The notes: generated by a model not told the origin, from the sequence alone. Counted from the stretch's first letter, positions 18,287 to 27,664 are shown. The stretch: 64,000 bases of DNA from Pseudomonadales bacterium (GCA_024234365.1 JACKOK010000003.1:186001-250000), one strand, 5' to 3'. Numbers and translations are program-made.

Positions 18287-19240
18287 TCAGTTGTCAGTGT
18301 AAGAGAAGTAACCGATGAACATTTCGTCCCAGCTCTGCAGGCCGCCAACGGCCGCTACAGATGGGTCCGGGTTGCCCACATTGTACTGGGAGTTGTCGAA
18401 GGCACCTTCAACCACTACGCGGGAGCCAGCGGGCAGAACCATCGGCTCGGACAGACGATAGGTCGGCTGCCATGCGAAGTTGTAGTTGGCTACGTTGATG
18501 ATCTCTTCACGAGTCTGGTCCGGGTAGATCACGGAAGCACGCATGGACTTGCCACGGTAGTGCATGTGAGCACGGAAGCTGTACAGGGTTGTTTCCTGAT
18601 CAAACACGTGGTTGGACGCCATTTCGTAGTTCATGTCGCCCGGCGGAATGATGATGTTGTTTTCACGGCCGCCCTGTGCAGACACAGAGTAGGTGTGGAA
18701 CGCTTTCAGGCTTTCCGCTTCGTCTTTATCTGCAAACCACAGACCCACGCGAGTGGCATCTTCGGTTTCCTGGCCCATTGCGGTGTAGTGAATGGACATT
18801 CTCAGTGCGGAACCAACAGGTACTTTTACGCCTGTGCCAGCGGGGTAAGTCGTGGGGTCTTCTTTACCCGGAGCAAAACCTTCCAGGAATTCGCTGCGGT
18901 CATCGTTGTCTGCTTCGTCGAAGGCTTCTGTGTGATCAGAGGCAACAACATAAGACAGCAGGTGGTGAAGAACGCGTTTGTCGCCCGGAATGAACTGGAC
19001 AGACTTTACCCACTTCTCTTCGGTGAAGGGCAGGTCGACGTTGGTGTTGACGTAGTCCAGCACGCCAGTTGCGGGAATCTGGGCTGCAGGAACGTCTACG
19101 ATGTAATCAGGCGCGCCGTTGAGACCCCAGCCAGCTTCAACCGGCTTAACTTGAGTCAAGGGATCCACACCGGCGAAAGCAGACATGGTCATGCTTGCGC
19201 CTGCCACGAGGAGAGAGGTCGTCAGTACTGTTTTTTTCAT
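18287..19240 (-). CDS. PHM/DBH-like type II copper monooxygenase, exported
   Basis: A 317-residue protein with a signal peptide (1-23). It carries a full set of candidate copper ligands in the order of peptidylglycine hydroxylating monooxygenase. The CuH site is H92, H93 (LHHLL) and H151 (SIHYT). The CuM site is H225, H227 (AHMHY) and M307 (WDEMF). Such enzymes use two uncoupled coppers, O2 and an electron donor to hydroxylate C-H bonds. AAGGAG precedes the ATG at 19240; longer in-frame readings lack a ribosome site. The substrate is unknown. The next gene encodes a redoxin-cytochrome c protein, a plausible redox partner. Confidence 0.75.
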   Translation of the reverse strand: MKKTVLTTSLLVAGASMTMSAFAGVDPLTQVKPVEAGWGLNGAPDYIVDVPAAQIPATGVLDYVNTNVDLPFTEEKWVKSVQFIPGDKRVLHHLLSYVVASDHTEAFDEADNDDRSEFLEGFAPGKEDPTTYPAGTGVKVPVGSALRMSIHYTAMGQETEDATRVGLWFADKDEAESLKAFHTYSVSAQGGRENNIIIPPGDMNYEMASNHVFDQETTLYSFRAHMHYRGKSMRASVIYPDQTREEIINVANYNFAWQPTYRLSEPMVLPAGSRVVVEGAFDNSQYNVGNPDPSVAAVGGLQSWDEMFIGYFSYTDN

Positions 19241-19611
19241 TTCAATTCTCCTTGAATTGATATGTGCTGCCAGGAGTTCAGTGAGCCATGCGGCTGTCGA
19301 AATAGCGTCCAACGGGCTGGTCGCAGATTCTGACAGGTGCATGAATGCGCCCACTTCTTGTATGAACGAAAAAAAGGTTACCTTAAGTTACGTTCGAATC
19401 GTACGCCTAAATGTGAGCATGTGTAACTTTATGAAACGCATGAACACGTGACGTGCTGTCAACGCGTTGGCATTACCGCAAAAAAGCAAAGCCAGCACTG
19501 CGCTGATGCCTGCAGTATGGTTGAAATGGTGCCAGATGTGAGATTATTTTTTTTGTATCGGTGGCAACACATTTTGTTAATGGTTGCCACCGTTTTTTCG
19601 GGAGGCGGGGC
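19241..19611. other. 371-bp non-coding stretch between the copper monooxygenase gene and sodB
   Basis: No convincing gene is present. Toward 19241 it must hold the minus-strand promoter of the monooxygenase gene; an AT-richer block with GTTACCTTAAGTTAC (19377-19391) and a CACGTGACGTG motif (19445-19455) are possible regulatory elements. Toward 19611 it holds a terminator hairpin whose T-run is on the plus strand, described separately. Confidence 0.5.
19559..19598 (+). terminator. Terminator-like hairpin with plus-strand polarity
   Basis: CGGTGGCAAC and GTTGCCACCG form a perfect 10-bp stem around a 14-base loop, followed by TTTTTT at 19593-19598. Both flanking genes are on the minus strand, and no plus-strand gene ends here. 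It may stop antisense transcription into sodB, end a small RNA, or act as a sodB 3' stem in the other direction, where it lacks a T-run. Confidence 0.7.
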
Positions 19612-20205
19612 TTAAGCAGAGGCGAGATTGGCGTTGGCAAAATCCCAGTTGATTAAATTATCAACAAAGCTGGCGAGGAAATCGGGACGACGGTTCTGGA
19701 AATCCAGATAGTAGGCGTGTTCCCACACATCGCACACAATAATAGGAGTGGCGCCGGAGGTGAGTGGAGTTTCAGCATTCGCGCTCTTGGCTATCTTCAG
19801 TTTGCCGCCCTCACTGACCAGCCATACCCAGCCGCTGCCGAACTGGCCAACGCCGCCGTTGACGAACTCTTTTTTGAAGTTTTCGTAGCTGCCGAAGTCT
19901 GCGTCAATTTTTGCGGCAATGGCGCCGGTCGGGGCACCGCCACCGTTCGGGCTCATGCTCTTCCAGAAGAAGTCGTGGTTGTAGCACTGGCCAACGTTGT
20001 TGAACAGGGCGCCACCCACTTTGGCGGCCGCCTTGACCAGGTCTTCCAGGGTGTCTGCATCGATACCGGCTTCGGCCAGCAATTCATTGCCTTTTACAAC
20101 ATAGGCGTTGTGGTGCTTGCCATGGTGGAAGCTGAAGGTTTCGGCGGACATATGGGGTTCCAGTGCGTCGGGCGCATAGGGAAGGGCGGGCAGTGTCAGT
20201 TTCAT
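19612..20205 (-). CDS. sodB: Superoxide dismutase, Fe/Mn family (probably Fe)
   Basis: A 197-residue dismutase of normal length that converts superoxide to O2 and H2O2 in the cytoplasm. Metal ligands are visible as H27 (SFHHGKHH), H77 (YNHDFFW), D159 and H163 (DVWEHAYY). No signal peptide is present. The start at 20205 (MKLTLPALPYA) is the family start and follows GAGG. Fe rather than Mn use is inferred from overall similarity to SodB and is not certain. It is divergent from the coiled-coil membrane gene. Confidence 0.95.
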   Translation of the reverse strand: MKLTLPALPYAPDALEPHMSAETFSFHHGKHHNAYVVKGNELLAEAGIDADTLEDLVKAAAKVGGALFNNVGQCYNHDFFWKSMSPNGGGAPTGAIAAKIDADFGSYENFKKEFVNGGVGQFGSGWVWLVSEGGKLKIAKSANAETPLTSGATPIIVCDVWEHAYYLDFQNRRPDFLASFVDNLINWDFANANLASA

Positions 20206-20403
20206 AGCTAACCTCGGAATGTCGGTTCGTTGAATATCTTGCATTTTTGGCGCTCGCAGCTAAGATTTGCCGCTTGTTGTGGTGCCAAAAAAGCAGGTGG
20301 AAGAGGCGGCGAGAATAATCCACAACGCCCAGTGATTCAAGGAATCAGCCCTGTTTGTCAACCGGCTGTAGACCTGCAGTAACCAGACAAGGATAATGCC
20401 CCC

Positions 20404-21195
20404 ATGAAAGATAATGATGATTTATTAGACATTCCTGCCATGATTCCGGCGCGGGACGAGGTGGTGCAGCATCAGACCAAGCGGCGGCAGGGGGATATTG
20501 CCCGTCCGGTGAGCTATGGGGAGATCGTCAAGGTCAGTACCTGGCCCGTGCGCATCATGCTGGGCGTGCTGACACTGGCGCTGGGCGCGGGGGCCTATCT
20601 GGGCTATACCGTGCACCAGCAGAACCAGGAAGCGCTGCTGCAGGCCAATCGCCGCATCGAGGACCTGGAGGGCCGCCTGGCGCTGGTGGGGGATTCGGCG
20701 GAGGAGACCACGGCCAATGTGATCGAGCGGCTGGACTTCAACTTCTCCGAGATCGACAAGCTGTGGGCGGCCCGCAATGCCACCAATGGCAATGTCAATG
20801 AACTGACGGGCCGGATAGCGGTGCTGGAAGATGCCAGCAAGGGCCATGCGGAAACCACCGATACCCTGGCGCAGATGATCAACCGCAACACCACTCAGAT
20901 GCAGGCCGGCTTTGAACAGGTCAACACGCTCAAGGCCAGCCTGGAGCAGGCCAGCCAGAATATTGCCCAATTGCAATCAGGCCTGCAGAGTGTGCAGAGC
21001 GTGGCTCAGGAAATGGCCAATATCCGTGCCAGCCTGAACAATGGCGACAGCACGCTGGTGGGCTTGCAGGACCGCGTGGGCAATGTGGAAGAGGCCGTGG
21101 AGTCCATCGATGCCTACCGTCTGCAGGTCAACCAGACCATTATCCGGCTGCAGGAGAGCATTGAGGCCGTGCAGCGCAGCCTGCCAGCCAACTGA
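20404..21195 (+). CDS. Single-pass membrane protein with a long coiled coil, function unknown
   Basis: A 263-residue protein with a polar N-terminal 45 residues, one membrane segment at about 50-70 (VRIMLGVLTLALGAGAYLGY), and a periplasmic region that is almost wholly heptad-rich, with repeated Leu/Ile and Gln/Glu patterns. It is probably anchored in the inner membrane with the coiled coil outside. AAGGA precedes the ATG. I do not recognise a family and will not assign a function. It ends shortly before a tRNA-Leu gene. Confidence 0.75.
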   Translation: MKDNDDLLDIPAMIPARDEVVQHQTKRRQGDIARPVSYGEIVKVSTWPVRIMLGVLTLALGAGAYLGYTVHQQNQEALLQANRRIEDLEGRLALVGDSAEETTANVIERLDFNFSEIDKLWAARNATNGNVNELTGRIAVLEDASKGHAETTDTLAQMINRNTTQMQAGFEQVNTLKASLEQASQNIAQLQSGLQSVQSVAQEMANIRASLNNGDSTLVGLQDRVGNVEEAVESIDAYRLQVNQTIIRLQESIEAVQRSLPAN

Positions 21196-21216
21196 GCAGC
21201 GGCGCTCCGGCCCGGC

Positions 21217-21244
21217 TTGGCATGCCGGGCTCTTCGGGTATAAT
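21217..21244 (+). promoter_or_regulatory. Sigma-70 promoter for tRNA-Leu
   Basis: TTGGCA (21217-21222) and TATAAT (21239-21244) are 16 bp apart, and the -10 box is a consensus match. The promoter overlaps a GCCCGGC ... GCCGGGC stem that may end the preceding gene. Transcription would start near 21251, about 80 bp before the mature tRNA. Confidence 0.7.
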
Positions 21245-21329
21245 GCCGGCCGCCCCGGGCCTCGCCTGTGGCATCCTTCCCCCTGCAATCGACCAACAGC
21301 CTGATTGCGGGGAAAGGCCTACCTAAAAT

Positions 21330-21414
<85 letters not shown>

Positions 21415-21511
21415 TAAAATATTCTTTTGAATCAAATCGTTGAATCGCTTCTTGCCTGCGCTTCCCCGGATGCAGTCTAATGGCTCGCATATCGGATGCT
21501 CGGAACCTGCG

Positions 21512-22225
21512 ATGTCGAATTCCTCCAAACTGCCGACAGACAAACCGGCCACGCGCCAGGAGCTTGCTGCCTTCCTGAACAAGGTGGCGGCCATGCCTGC
21601 TGTGGCTAAAACGGCAGGGGGTGGCCGCCTGCTGTTTGCGCTGGATGCCACTGCCAGCCGTGAACAGACCTGGGATCAGGCCAGCCGCCTGCAGGGCGAG
21701 ATGTTTCTGGCCGCGCGGGACGCGGGCGGTCTGCAGGTGCAGCTGGTTTATTTTCGTGGTTTTGCCGAATTCTATAAAACGCCCTGGTGCCGGGATTCGA
21801 CAGCCCTGCTGGGCCTGATGAGTGGCATTCAGTGCCGGGCGGGCACAACGCAGATCGAGCGCGTGCTGCGCCATGCTCTGGCGCAGAACAAAGCTCAGCG
21901 TATTCATTGCGTGGTCTATGTCGGAGATGCCATGGAGGAGAACCCGGAGCTGCTGTGCCAGCTTGCGGGGCAGCTGGGCATGCTGAACGTGCCTGTGTTT
22001 GTGTTTCAGGAGGGGCATGACCCGTTGGTGCAGGAAACGTATCAGGCCATGGCGCGGCTCTCCCGTGGTGCCTGGTCACGCTTTGACAGCGGCAGTGCTG
22101 CCGGGCTGCGTGAGCTGCTGAGGGCCGTGGCAATCTACGCCAGTGGTGGCCTGCAGGCGCTGGAGCGCTTCAGTCAGGGGGCAGGCAATGAAATACAGCG
22201 CCTGACCCGCCAACTGCGCTCCTGA
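21512..22225 (+). CDS. VWA-like domain protein, function unknown
   Basis: A protein of about 237 residues. The core resembles a von Willebrand A fold: a hydrophobic strand ending LLFALDATASRE (residues 44-55), where DxTxS resembles the MIDAS DxSxS, and later CVVYVGDAMEEN and VPVFVFQEG strands. VWA domains usually bind partner proteins through a metal. No signal peptide is seen. The ATG at 21512 is favoured; an upstream TTG would begin inside the leader after the tRNA. The membrane J-protein gene follows by 15 bp, suggesting a functional pair. Confidence 0.65.
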   Translation: MSNSSKLPTDKPATRQELAAFLNKVAAMPAVAKTAGGGRLLFALDATASREQTWDQASRLQGEMFLAARDAGGLQVQLVYFRGFAEFYKTPWCRDSTALLGLMSGIQCRAGTTQIERVLRHALAQNKAQRIHCVVYVGDAMEENPELLCQLAGQLGMLNVPVFVFQEGHDPLVQETYQAMARLSRGAWSRFDSGSAAGLRELLRAVAIYASGGLQALERFSQGAGNEIQRLTRQLRS

Positions 22226-22240
22226 TTTGCGGATTTTATT

Positions 22241-23005
22241 GTGCTGATTCTTCTGCGCCTCCTCGTTATTCTGCTGATCCCGGTGCTGGGCTATATGGGC
22301 CTGCGCAGGCTCGCCATCCGTTTTTCACTCACGCAGCGGCAGTTCAATCTTCTGCTGGTGCTCAGTGCCATGCTCGGCGTCATCATCGTGCTGATTGTGT
22401 TGGGCCGCATTCCGCCCTCGTTCATTCTGGCACCCATCATGGTGGCGGGCACTTTCCTGCTGCGCAATCTGCATCTGCTGATCCGCCTGTTGCCGCTGTG
22501 GCAGATGTTCCGCCGCAGGACGCACACGGCTTATGGCAGTAGTGGGGGCAATGACACCTCGAGCATCCGTACCCGCTTCCTGCAGATGGAGTTGCAGCAC
22601 AGCACGGGCGACATGGACGGCGAGGTGCTGGAGGGCTCTCGCAAGGGGCTTCGCCTGTCGGCGCTCGAGCTCGCAGCGCTGCTGGAGCTGGCGCAGGAAT
22701 GCCAGGCGGACCCGGATTCCCTGCAGCTTCTGGAGGCTTACCTGGACCGCACGCATCCGCAGTGGCGCGAGCAGGCCGGTTCACAGCAACAGGGGGCGCA
22801 GCAGGACCATGGTGCTTTGGTGCAGGAGACACTGGATCGTGCCACGGCGCTGGAGATCCTGGGCTTGTCGGAGGGGGCCACGGAAGAGGACATCGTGCTG
22901 GCACACCGCCGTCTGATGCAGAAGATGCATCCGGACCGGGGCGGTTCCGGCTATCTGGCCAAAAAGATCAACGCCGCCCGCGATTATCTGCTGGGGCGGC
23001 ACTGA
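22241..23005 (+). CDS. Membrane protein with C-terminal J domain
   Basis: A 254-residue protein. Two or three membrane segments occupy residues 1-95, a charged middle region follows, and a short C-terminal J domain (about 195-254) contains the HPD motif (KMHPDRGG) that stimulates Hsp70/DnaK ATPase. The J domain at the C-terminus after membrane helices recalls Tim14/DjlA-like proteins that recruit DnaK to the membrane. The start is a GTG at 22241. It is linked to the VWA-like gene upstream; the client is unknown. Confidence 0.8.
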   Translation: MLILLRLLVILLIPVLGYMGLRRLAIRFSLTQRQFNLLLVLSAMLGVIIVLIVLGRIPPSFILAPIMVAGTFLLRNLHLLIRLLPLWQMFRRRTHTAYGSSGGNDTSSIRTRFLQMELQHSTGDMDGEVLEGSRKGLRLSALELAALLELAQECQADPDSLQLLEAYLDRTHPQWREQAGSQQQGAQQDHGALVQETLDRATALEILGLSEGATEEDIVLAHRRLMQKMHPDRGGSGYLAKKINAARDYLLGRH

Positions 23006-23007
23006 GC

Positions 23008-23781
23008 TCAGCTTCGCTTGTTCAGAAAGGCCTGCAGAATCCCTTGCGCCTCTTCGCTGTGCAGCAGGCGTGAAAAATTCACCAGTTCCAGCGCAATGGT
23101 GTCATCCAGCAGTGCGCTCTGCTGACGCTTCAGCAGATGTTTGCTTGTTTGCACGGCCTCGCCGGGCAGCGCCGCCAGTGCCTGTGCCTTCTCCATGGCG
23201 TGGGCGAACACCCTGCCTGCGGGCAGCACCTCGTTTACCAGCCCCACCTCTTTTGCCTTGGCCGCCGTGAAGCGTTCCCCCAGCAACAGCAGTTCCGCTG
23301 CGCGTTGGTGCCCCATGAGGGCGGGGGCGAGCACGCTGGAACCGGCCTCCGGGCACAGGCCCAGACGGGTGAAGGGCAGTTGCAGAAAAGCATCCTCGGC
23401 AGCGTAGATCAGGTCGCAATGCAACAACAGGGTGGTGCCGATCCCGATGGCGAGCCCGTTGACGGCGGCAATCAGGGGTTTGCGCATATGCACCATCGCC
23501 TTCATGAACTGCACGGAGGCGCGTTCACTGCCCTGGGTCTCGTGCTGCACGAAATCGTTGACATCGTTGCCGCTGGTGAAGCAGTCCTCGGCGCCGCACA
23601 GCAGGACCACCTTGACCTCGGCGGATGCCTCGGCCTCCCGGATGCCCGTGGCCAGCGCCTGGTACATGCCCTGGGTCAACGCATTTTTCTTGTCCGGCCT
23701 GTCAATCTGCAGGATGAAGACCTTGCCTTCCAGGCGGTAGTGGATGTACGGGTCGCTGGAGTTGGGAAGGACATGGGACAT
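23008..23781 (-). CDS. Enoyl-CoA hydratase/isomerase family protein
   Basis: A 257-residue crotonase-fold protein. The oxyanion-hole regions are CFTSGNDVNDF (about 65-75) and NGLAIGIGTTLL, and a LGLCPEAGSS stretch carries a Glu in the usual catalytic area. It probably hydrates or isomerises enoyl-CoA thioesters in beta-oxidation or a related pathway; the sequence does not give the chain-length preference. The start at 23781 follows AGGAG. It converges on the J-protein gene (2 bp gap) and is divergent from fumarase. Confidence 0.87.
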   Translation of the reverse strand: MSHVLPNSSDPYIHYRLEGKVFILQIDRPDKKNALTQGMYQALATGIREAEASAEVKVVLLCGAEDCFTSGNDVNDFVQHETQGSERASVQFMKAMVHMRKPLIAAVNGLAIGIGTTLLLHCDLIYAAEDAFLQLPFTRLGLCPEAGSSVLAPALMGHQRAAELLLLGERFTAAKAKEVGLVNEVLPAGRVFAHAMEKAQALAALPGEAVQTSKHLLKRQQSALLDDTIALELVNFSRLLHSEEAQGILQAFLNKRS

Positions 23782-23977
23782 GGCCAGGCTCCTGTGGTGG
23801 ATGGATGGGGCCTGTTCGGGCACAGGCGACAGGGTCCCAGTCTATGCCAGCTTGGCGTTCACGCATAGAACTCGATGTTGTACTTGCGTCCCCTTCGGCA
23901 GGGGCGTGAATGTGCTAGAATCCACGCCTCTCACGGCTGCAACCGGCCATTGTTCTTCGCAAAGGAATCTCTTCTCC

Positions 23978-25516
23978 ATGACGAACCTTTCTACGACGAC
24001 CCTGATACGCCAGGAAGATCTCATTCAAAGCGTCGCGGACGCCCTGCAGTACATCTCCTATTACCATCCGCTGGATTTCATTCAGGCGGTCAATGCCGCC
24101 TATGAGCGGGAGGAATCCCTGGCGGCAAAAGATGCCATGGCTCAGATTCTGATCAACTCCCGGCTGTGCGCGGAGGGCAAGCGCCCGATCTGTCAGGATA
24201 CGGGCATCGTCACCGTGTTCCTGAAGATTGGCATGAACGTGCAGTGGCAGGGCGATATGAGCGTGGCGGAGATGGTCAATGAGGGCGTGCGCCGTGCCTA
24301 TCTGAATCCGGACAATGTGCTGCGCGCCTCGATCCTGGCAGACCCTGCCGGTGCCCGCAAGAACACCCGCGACAACACGCCTGCGGTGATTCACATGGAA
24401 GTGGTGCCCGGTGACAAGCTGGACGTGACGGTGGCCGCCAAGGGCGGTGGCTCGGAGAACAAGGCCAAGATGGTCATGCTGAACCCCAGCGACAGCATCG
24501 TGGACTGGGTGGTGAAGACGGTGCCGACCATGGGCGCCGGCTGGTGTCCTCCGGGCATGCTGGGCATCGGCATCGGCGGCACGGCGGAAAAGGCCGCGGT
24601 GCTGGCGAAAGAATCCCTGATGGACCCCATCGATATTCACGAGCTGCGCGAGCGCGGCCCGCAGAACCGGGTGGAAGAGCTGCGCCTGGAGATCATGGAC
24701 AAGGTCAACGCGCTGGGTATCGGCGCCCAGGGCCTGGGTGGCTTGACCACGGTGCTGGACATCAAGATCAAGGACTACCCGACCCATGCGGCCTCCCTGC
24801 CGGTGGCGATGATTCCGAACTGTGCGGCAACCCGCCACGCGCATTTTGTGCTCGATGGCAGTGGGCCTGCGCACCTGAGGCCACCGAAGCTGGAAGACTG
24901 GCCGCAGATCACCTGGGATGCCGGCCCGCGCGCGCGCCGCGTCAATCTGGACACCGTGACGGCGGAAGATGTTGCGCAGTGGCAACCGGGGGAAACCCTG
25001 CTGCTCTCCGGCAAGATGCTGACGGGGCGAGATGCCGCGCACAAGCGCATGGTGGAGATGTTTGCGCGGGGCGAATCCCTGCCGGAAGGCGTGGATCTGA
25101 AAGGCAAGTTCATCTACTACGTTGGCCCGGTTGACCCGGTGCGTGACGAAGTGATCGGACCAGCCGGTCCCACAACGGCCACGCGCATGGACAAGTTCAC
25201 CGAAACCCTGCTGGACAAGACTGGCTTGCTGGGCATGATCGGCAAGGCGGAAAGGGGGCAGGTGGCCATTGATGCCATCCAGAAGCACCGGGCGGTGTAC
25301 CTGATGGCCGTGGGCGGTGCTGCGTATCTGGTGTCAAAGGCCATTCGCAAGGCGCGTGTGGTCGCCTTCGAAGACCTGGGCATGGAGGCGATTCACGAGT
25401 TTGAAGTGGAGGACATGCCGGTCACCGTTGCGGTGGATGTCAACGGCACCTCCGTGCATCGCACCGGTCCGGTGGAGTGGCAGCAGCGCATCGCACAGAA
25501 ACTCACGGTGCGCTGA
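23978..25516 (+). CDS. fumA: Fumarate hydratase, class I (Fe-S)
   Basis: A 512-residue class I fumarase that interconverts fumarate and malate in the TCA cycle using an oxygen-labile [4Fe-4S] cluster. Conserved pieces are CQDTG (cluster cysteine), GWCPPGMLGIGIGG, PNCAATRHAHF and the C-terminal GPVDPVRDEVIGPAGPTTA stretch. Length fits the one-polypeptide form. The ATG at 23978 follows AAAGGA and begins the conserved region. It is not oxygen-tolerant class II (FumC); no fumC is in the window. Confidence 0.95.
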   Translation: MTNLSTTTLIRQEDLIQSVADALQYISYYHPLDFIQAVNAAYEREESLAAKDAMAQILINSRLCAEGKRPICQDTGIVTVFLKIGMNVQWQGDMSVAEMVNEGVRRAYLNPDNVLRASILADPAGARKNTRDNTPAVIHMEVVPGDKLDVTVAAKGGGSENKAKMVMLNPSDSIVDWVVKTVPTMGAGWCPPGMLGIGIGGTAEKAAVLAKESLMDPIDIHELRERGPQNRVEELRLEIMDKVNALGIGAQGLGGLTTVLDIKIKDYPTHAASLPVAMIPNCAATRHAHFVLDGSGPAHLRPPKLEDWPQITWDAGPRARRVNLDTVTAEDVAQWQPGETLLLSGKMLTGRDAAHKRMVEMFARGESLPEGVDLKGKFIYYVGPVDPVRDEVIGPAGPTTATRMDKFTETLLDKTGLLGMIGKAERGQVAIDAIQKHRAVYLMAVGGAAYLVSKAIRKARVVAFEDLGMEAIHEFEVEDMPVTVAVDVNGTSVHRTGPVEWQQRIAQKLTVR

Positions 25517-25531
25517 TCCCTTCTTTTTTGC

Positions 25532-27448
25532 TTACTCACACATGTCGGCGTAGGGGTTGGGCATCACGAGGCTGATGTCCCCCTTGGCGCCGGCGATCCT
25601 CAGGGTGTCCGGTGACACGGATACCGCATCGCCGTCCTGCACCTGATAATCGAAGCGGTAGATGGTGTCTGCGCGGCGCGCAATGCTTGCTTCGTCGTAC
25701 TGCTGTTGCTGTGCCTGCACGGTTTCGTTTTTGCTGCGATAGTTTTTCAGTGCCGCGGCGCCGTGCTTTTTCTCCAGCATGCGCAGGGCAATATGCGGGG
25801 CAAGAATCGAGGCGCTGGCATTGTTGCCGCCAAAGCCCTTGGAGTTGATCAGCACCGCATCCATGCCTTGTGGGCCTACCTCACGATGCTGGAGCAGGAA
25901 GTCCAGATGACTCTGATGCACGTCCTCGGCAATGGCCTCGGTGCTCAGAATGCCCGGGATGATGCCGTAACGCCATACCCCCAGGCTGGCACAAAGCTGG
26001 TCGCCCGCCGATGAGGCCAGCGAGTGGCCGATATAGGATTTGAGTGCAGCAACGGGCCAGGCAGCGATGCCATTGGCCTTTGCCACGGTGCTCAGGATAT
26101 GGGATTCCGTGGTGCGGTTTTGCGGGGTTCCGGTGCCGTGAGCCTGCACATAGCTGCGCCGCTGCAGCCCTTCTTCACCAATCAGGTTGCGTGTGACCGC
26201 GGCCGCCTTGGCCATGGTGATGTAATTGCCGACCCCGGGGCTGGCAATGGATTTCTTGTAGCCATCGGCATTGACGAAGACATCGTTCACCGCGCCAAGG
26301 ATATTGGCGCCCATCTCCATGGCCAGGGTGTCGTCACACAGCACGACAAACTGGGCGGATTCGGCCAGGGTGAAACCGGCATTGAGGCCGAAGGGGCGGC
26401 AGGCACGCCGATGATCCGGCTGGCTCAGGCCGCGCGCGCTGTCCAGTGCCAGCAGGGCCGCATCGTCCGCCAGTGCGCCCATGGTGGCATAGCCTTCGAT
26501 GACTTCCGGGGTAATCGGCGCCTCACTGGTGCCGACGATCACGAGACGGTGGGTGCCGGACTGAATATCGCGGATGCCCTGGCGCAGGTTGTAGAGGAAG
26601 GTGGCACAGGCGGCCACATTGGTGCCGGTGGTGCCGAGATTGCCGAGAATATAGGCATTGATGAAGTCCGCCGGCATTTCGGCCAGGCCGAGAGGCAGTT
26701 GCTTGGAGGTCACTTTCTTGCCCAGCAGACGAGCCTGCAGCATGCCGCCGTTGCCGTTGTAATCCAGCTGCGTCATGCAGCTGCCGGCGTAAACGCTGAT
26801 CTGGTCCGGTGCAACGGCGCCCAGCAGCGCCTCCCAATCCATGCCCAGCGACTGCACGGCATCGCTGGCCCCGTAGACGGTCAATTGCAGCCCGCGCGGG
26901 TGATTGCGCGAGGCATAGAGATCTTTGGGATCGAAACCACTGGGCAGCTGGCCGGCGCTGTTCACGGAGGTGCGCATATAGTTTTCGGTGAGCACGTCCA
27001 GGCTGCCGGGGATGACGACACGAACCTGACCGGCGGAAAGCTCAGTGATCTGCCAGTCCGCTGGCATGCTGTCGGGCAGGTGCTGGCGGCGTGTCACGAA
27101 GCTCAGGGGTTTGTCATCGCCACCCTTGAGGGTCGCGCGTTTGTGGTAGAGCACCTGCGACGGGTCAAACAGATTGTTTTCCAGCTGGCGGATCAGGCTG
27201 CCCTGGCGCAGAACCGGGTCGAGGGTGCGCAGATAGTCGGGCAGCGATACGGCCGTGCCGTTGCCATCGAGCCATTGTCCGTCCCGTTGCTGCAGAAGGC
27301 CCATCAGACTGGCGAGGCTGGCCCGTGTCTGCATGGCGCTGCTCTCGTCAAGGGCATCGAGCACCAGTCGGCGATAGCTGTGATGAAGAGAACTGCGGCC
27401 TGCGGGGTTGATGCCGCCCATCCCGATGATGACTGGCAGATGTGACAT
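25532..27448 (-). CDS. fabY: Beta-ketoacyl-ACP synthase, FabY type
   Basis: A 638-residue ketosynthase matching the unusually long FabY described in Pseudomonas aeruginosa, which starts fatty acid synthesis by condensing acetyl-CoA with malonyl-ACP in place of FabH. The active-site cysteine is C281 (VAACATF). Histidines lie in HGTGTPQN and in KSYIGHSLASSAG. About 150 extra N-terminal residues precede the thiolase fold, which sets it apart from FabB/FabF. It is convergent with fumA (15 bp gap). No other fab genes are adjacent. Confidence 0.87.
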   Translation of the reverse strand: MSHLPVIIGMGGINPAGRSSLHHSYRRLVLDALDESSAMQTRASLASLMGLLQQRDGQWLDGNGTAVSLPDYLRTLDPVLRQGSLIRQLENNLFDPSQVLYHKRATLKGGDDKPLSFVTRRQHLPDSMPADWQITELSAGQVRVVIPGSLDVLTENYMRTSVNSAGQLPSGFDPKDLYASRNHPRGLQLTVYGASDAVQSLGMDWEALLGAVAPDQISVYAGSCMTQLDYNGNGGMLQARLLGKKVTSKQLPLGLAEMPADFINAYILGNLGTTGTNVAACATFLYNLRQGIRDIQSGTHRLVIVGTSEAPITPEVIEGYATMGALADDAALLALDSARGLSQPDHRRACRPFGLNAGFTLAESAQFVVLCDDTLAMEMGANILGAVNDVFVNADGYKKSIASPGVGNYITMAKAAAVTRNLIGEEGLQRRSYVQAHGTGTPQNRTTESHILSTVAKANGIAAWPVAALKSYIGHSLASSAGDQLCASLGVWRYGIIPGILSTEAIAEDVHQSHLDFLLQHREVGPQGMDAVLINSKGFGGNNASASILAPHIALRMLEKKHGAAALKNYRSKNETVQAQQQQYDEASIARRADTIYRFDYQVQDGDAVSVSPDTLRIAGAKGDISLVMPNPYADMCE

Positions 27449-27664
27449 AGGCTTCCTTTGGTGATGAGGTGTCCGCTGACAGCGGGCGATGGATAGAGCT
27501 GCCTACTATAGTGAAGGCCGCGCAACGGGAATAGGGTAATTTGGACATAATAAGAGGTATTTTGGCCAGAAAAATCAACGCGGCTTTATCGTGCCCGGCT
27601 TGCCTGCGGTGGCGGTGACGGCTAGCATGAGCCTTCTGTATCCGCAGGAAAGGCCCCTTACGTC

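Noticed and set aside
23915..25288. Minus-strand open frame of 457 codons opposite the fumarase gene
   Set aside because: Antisense to a gene with clear family motifs, and compositionally a His/Arg-rich shadow.
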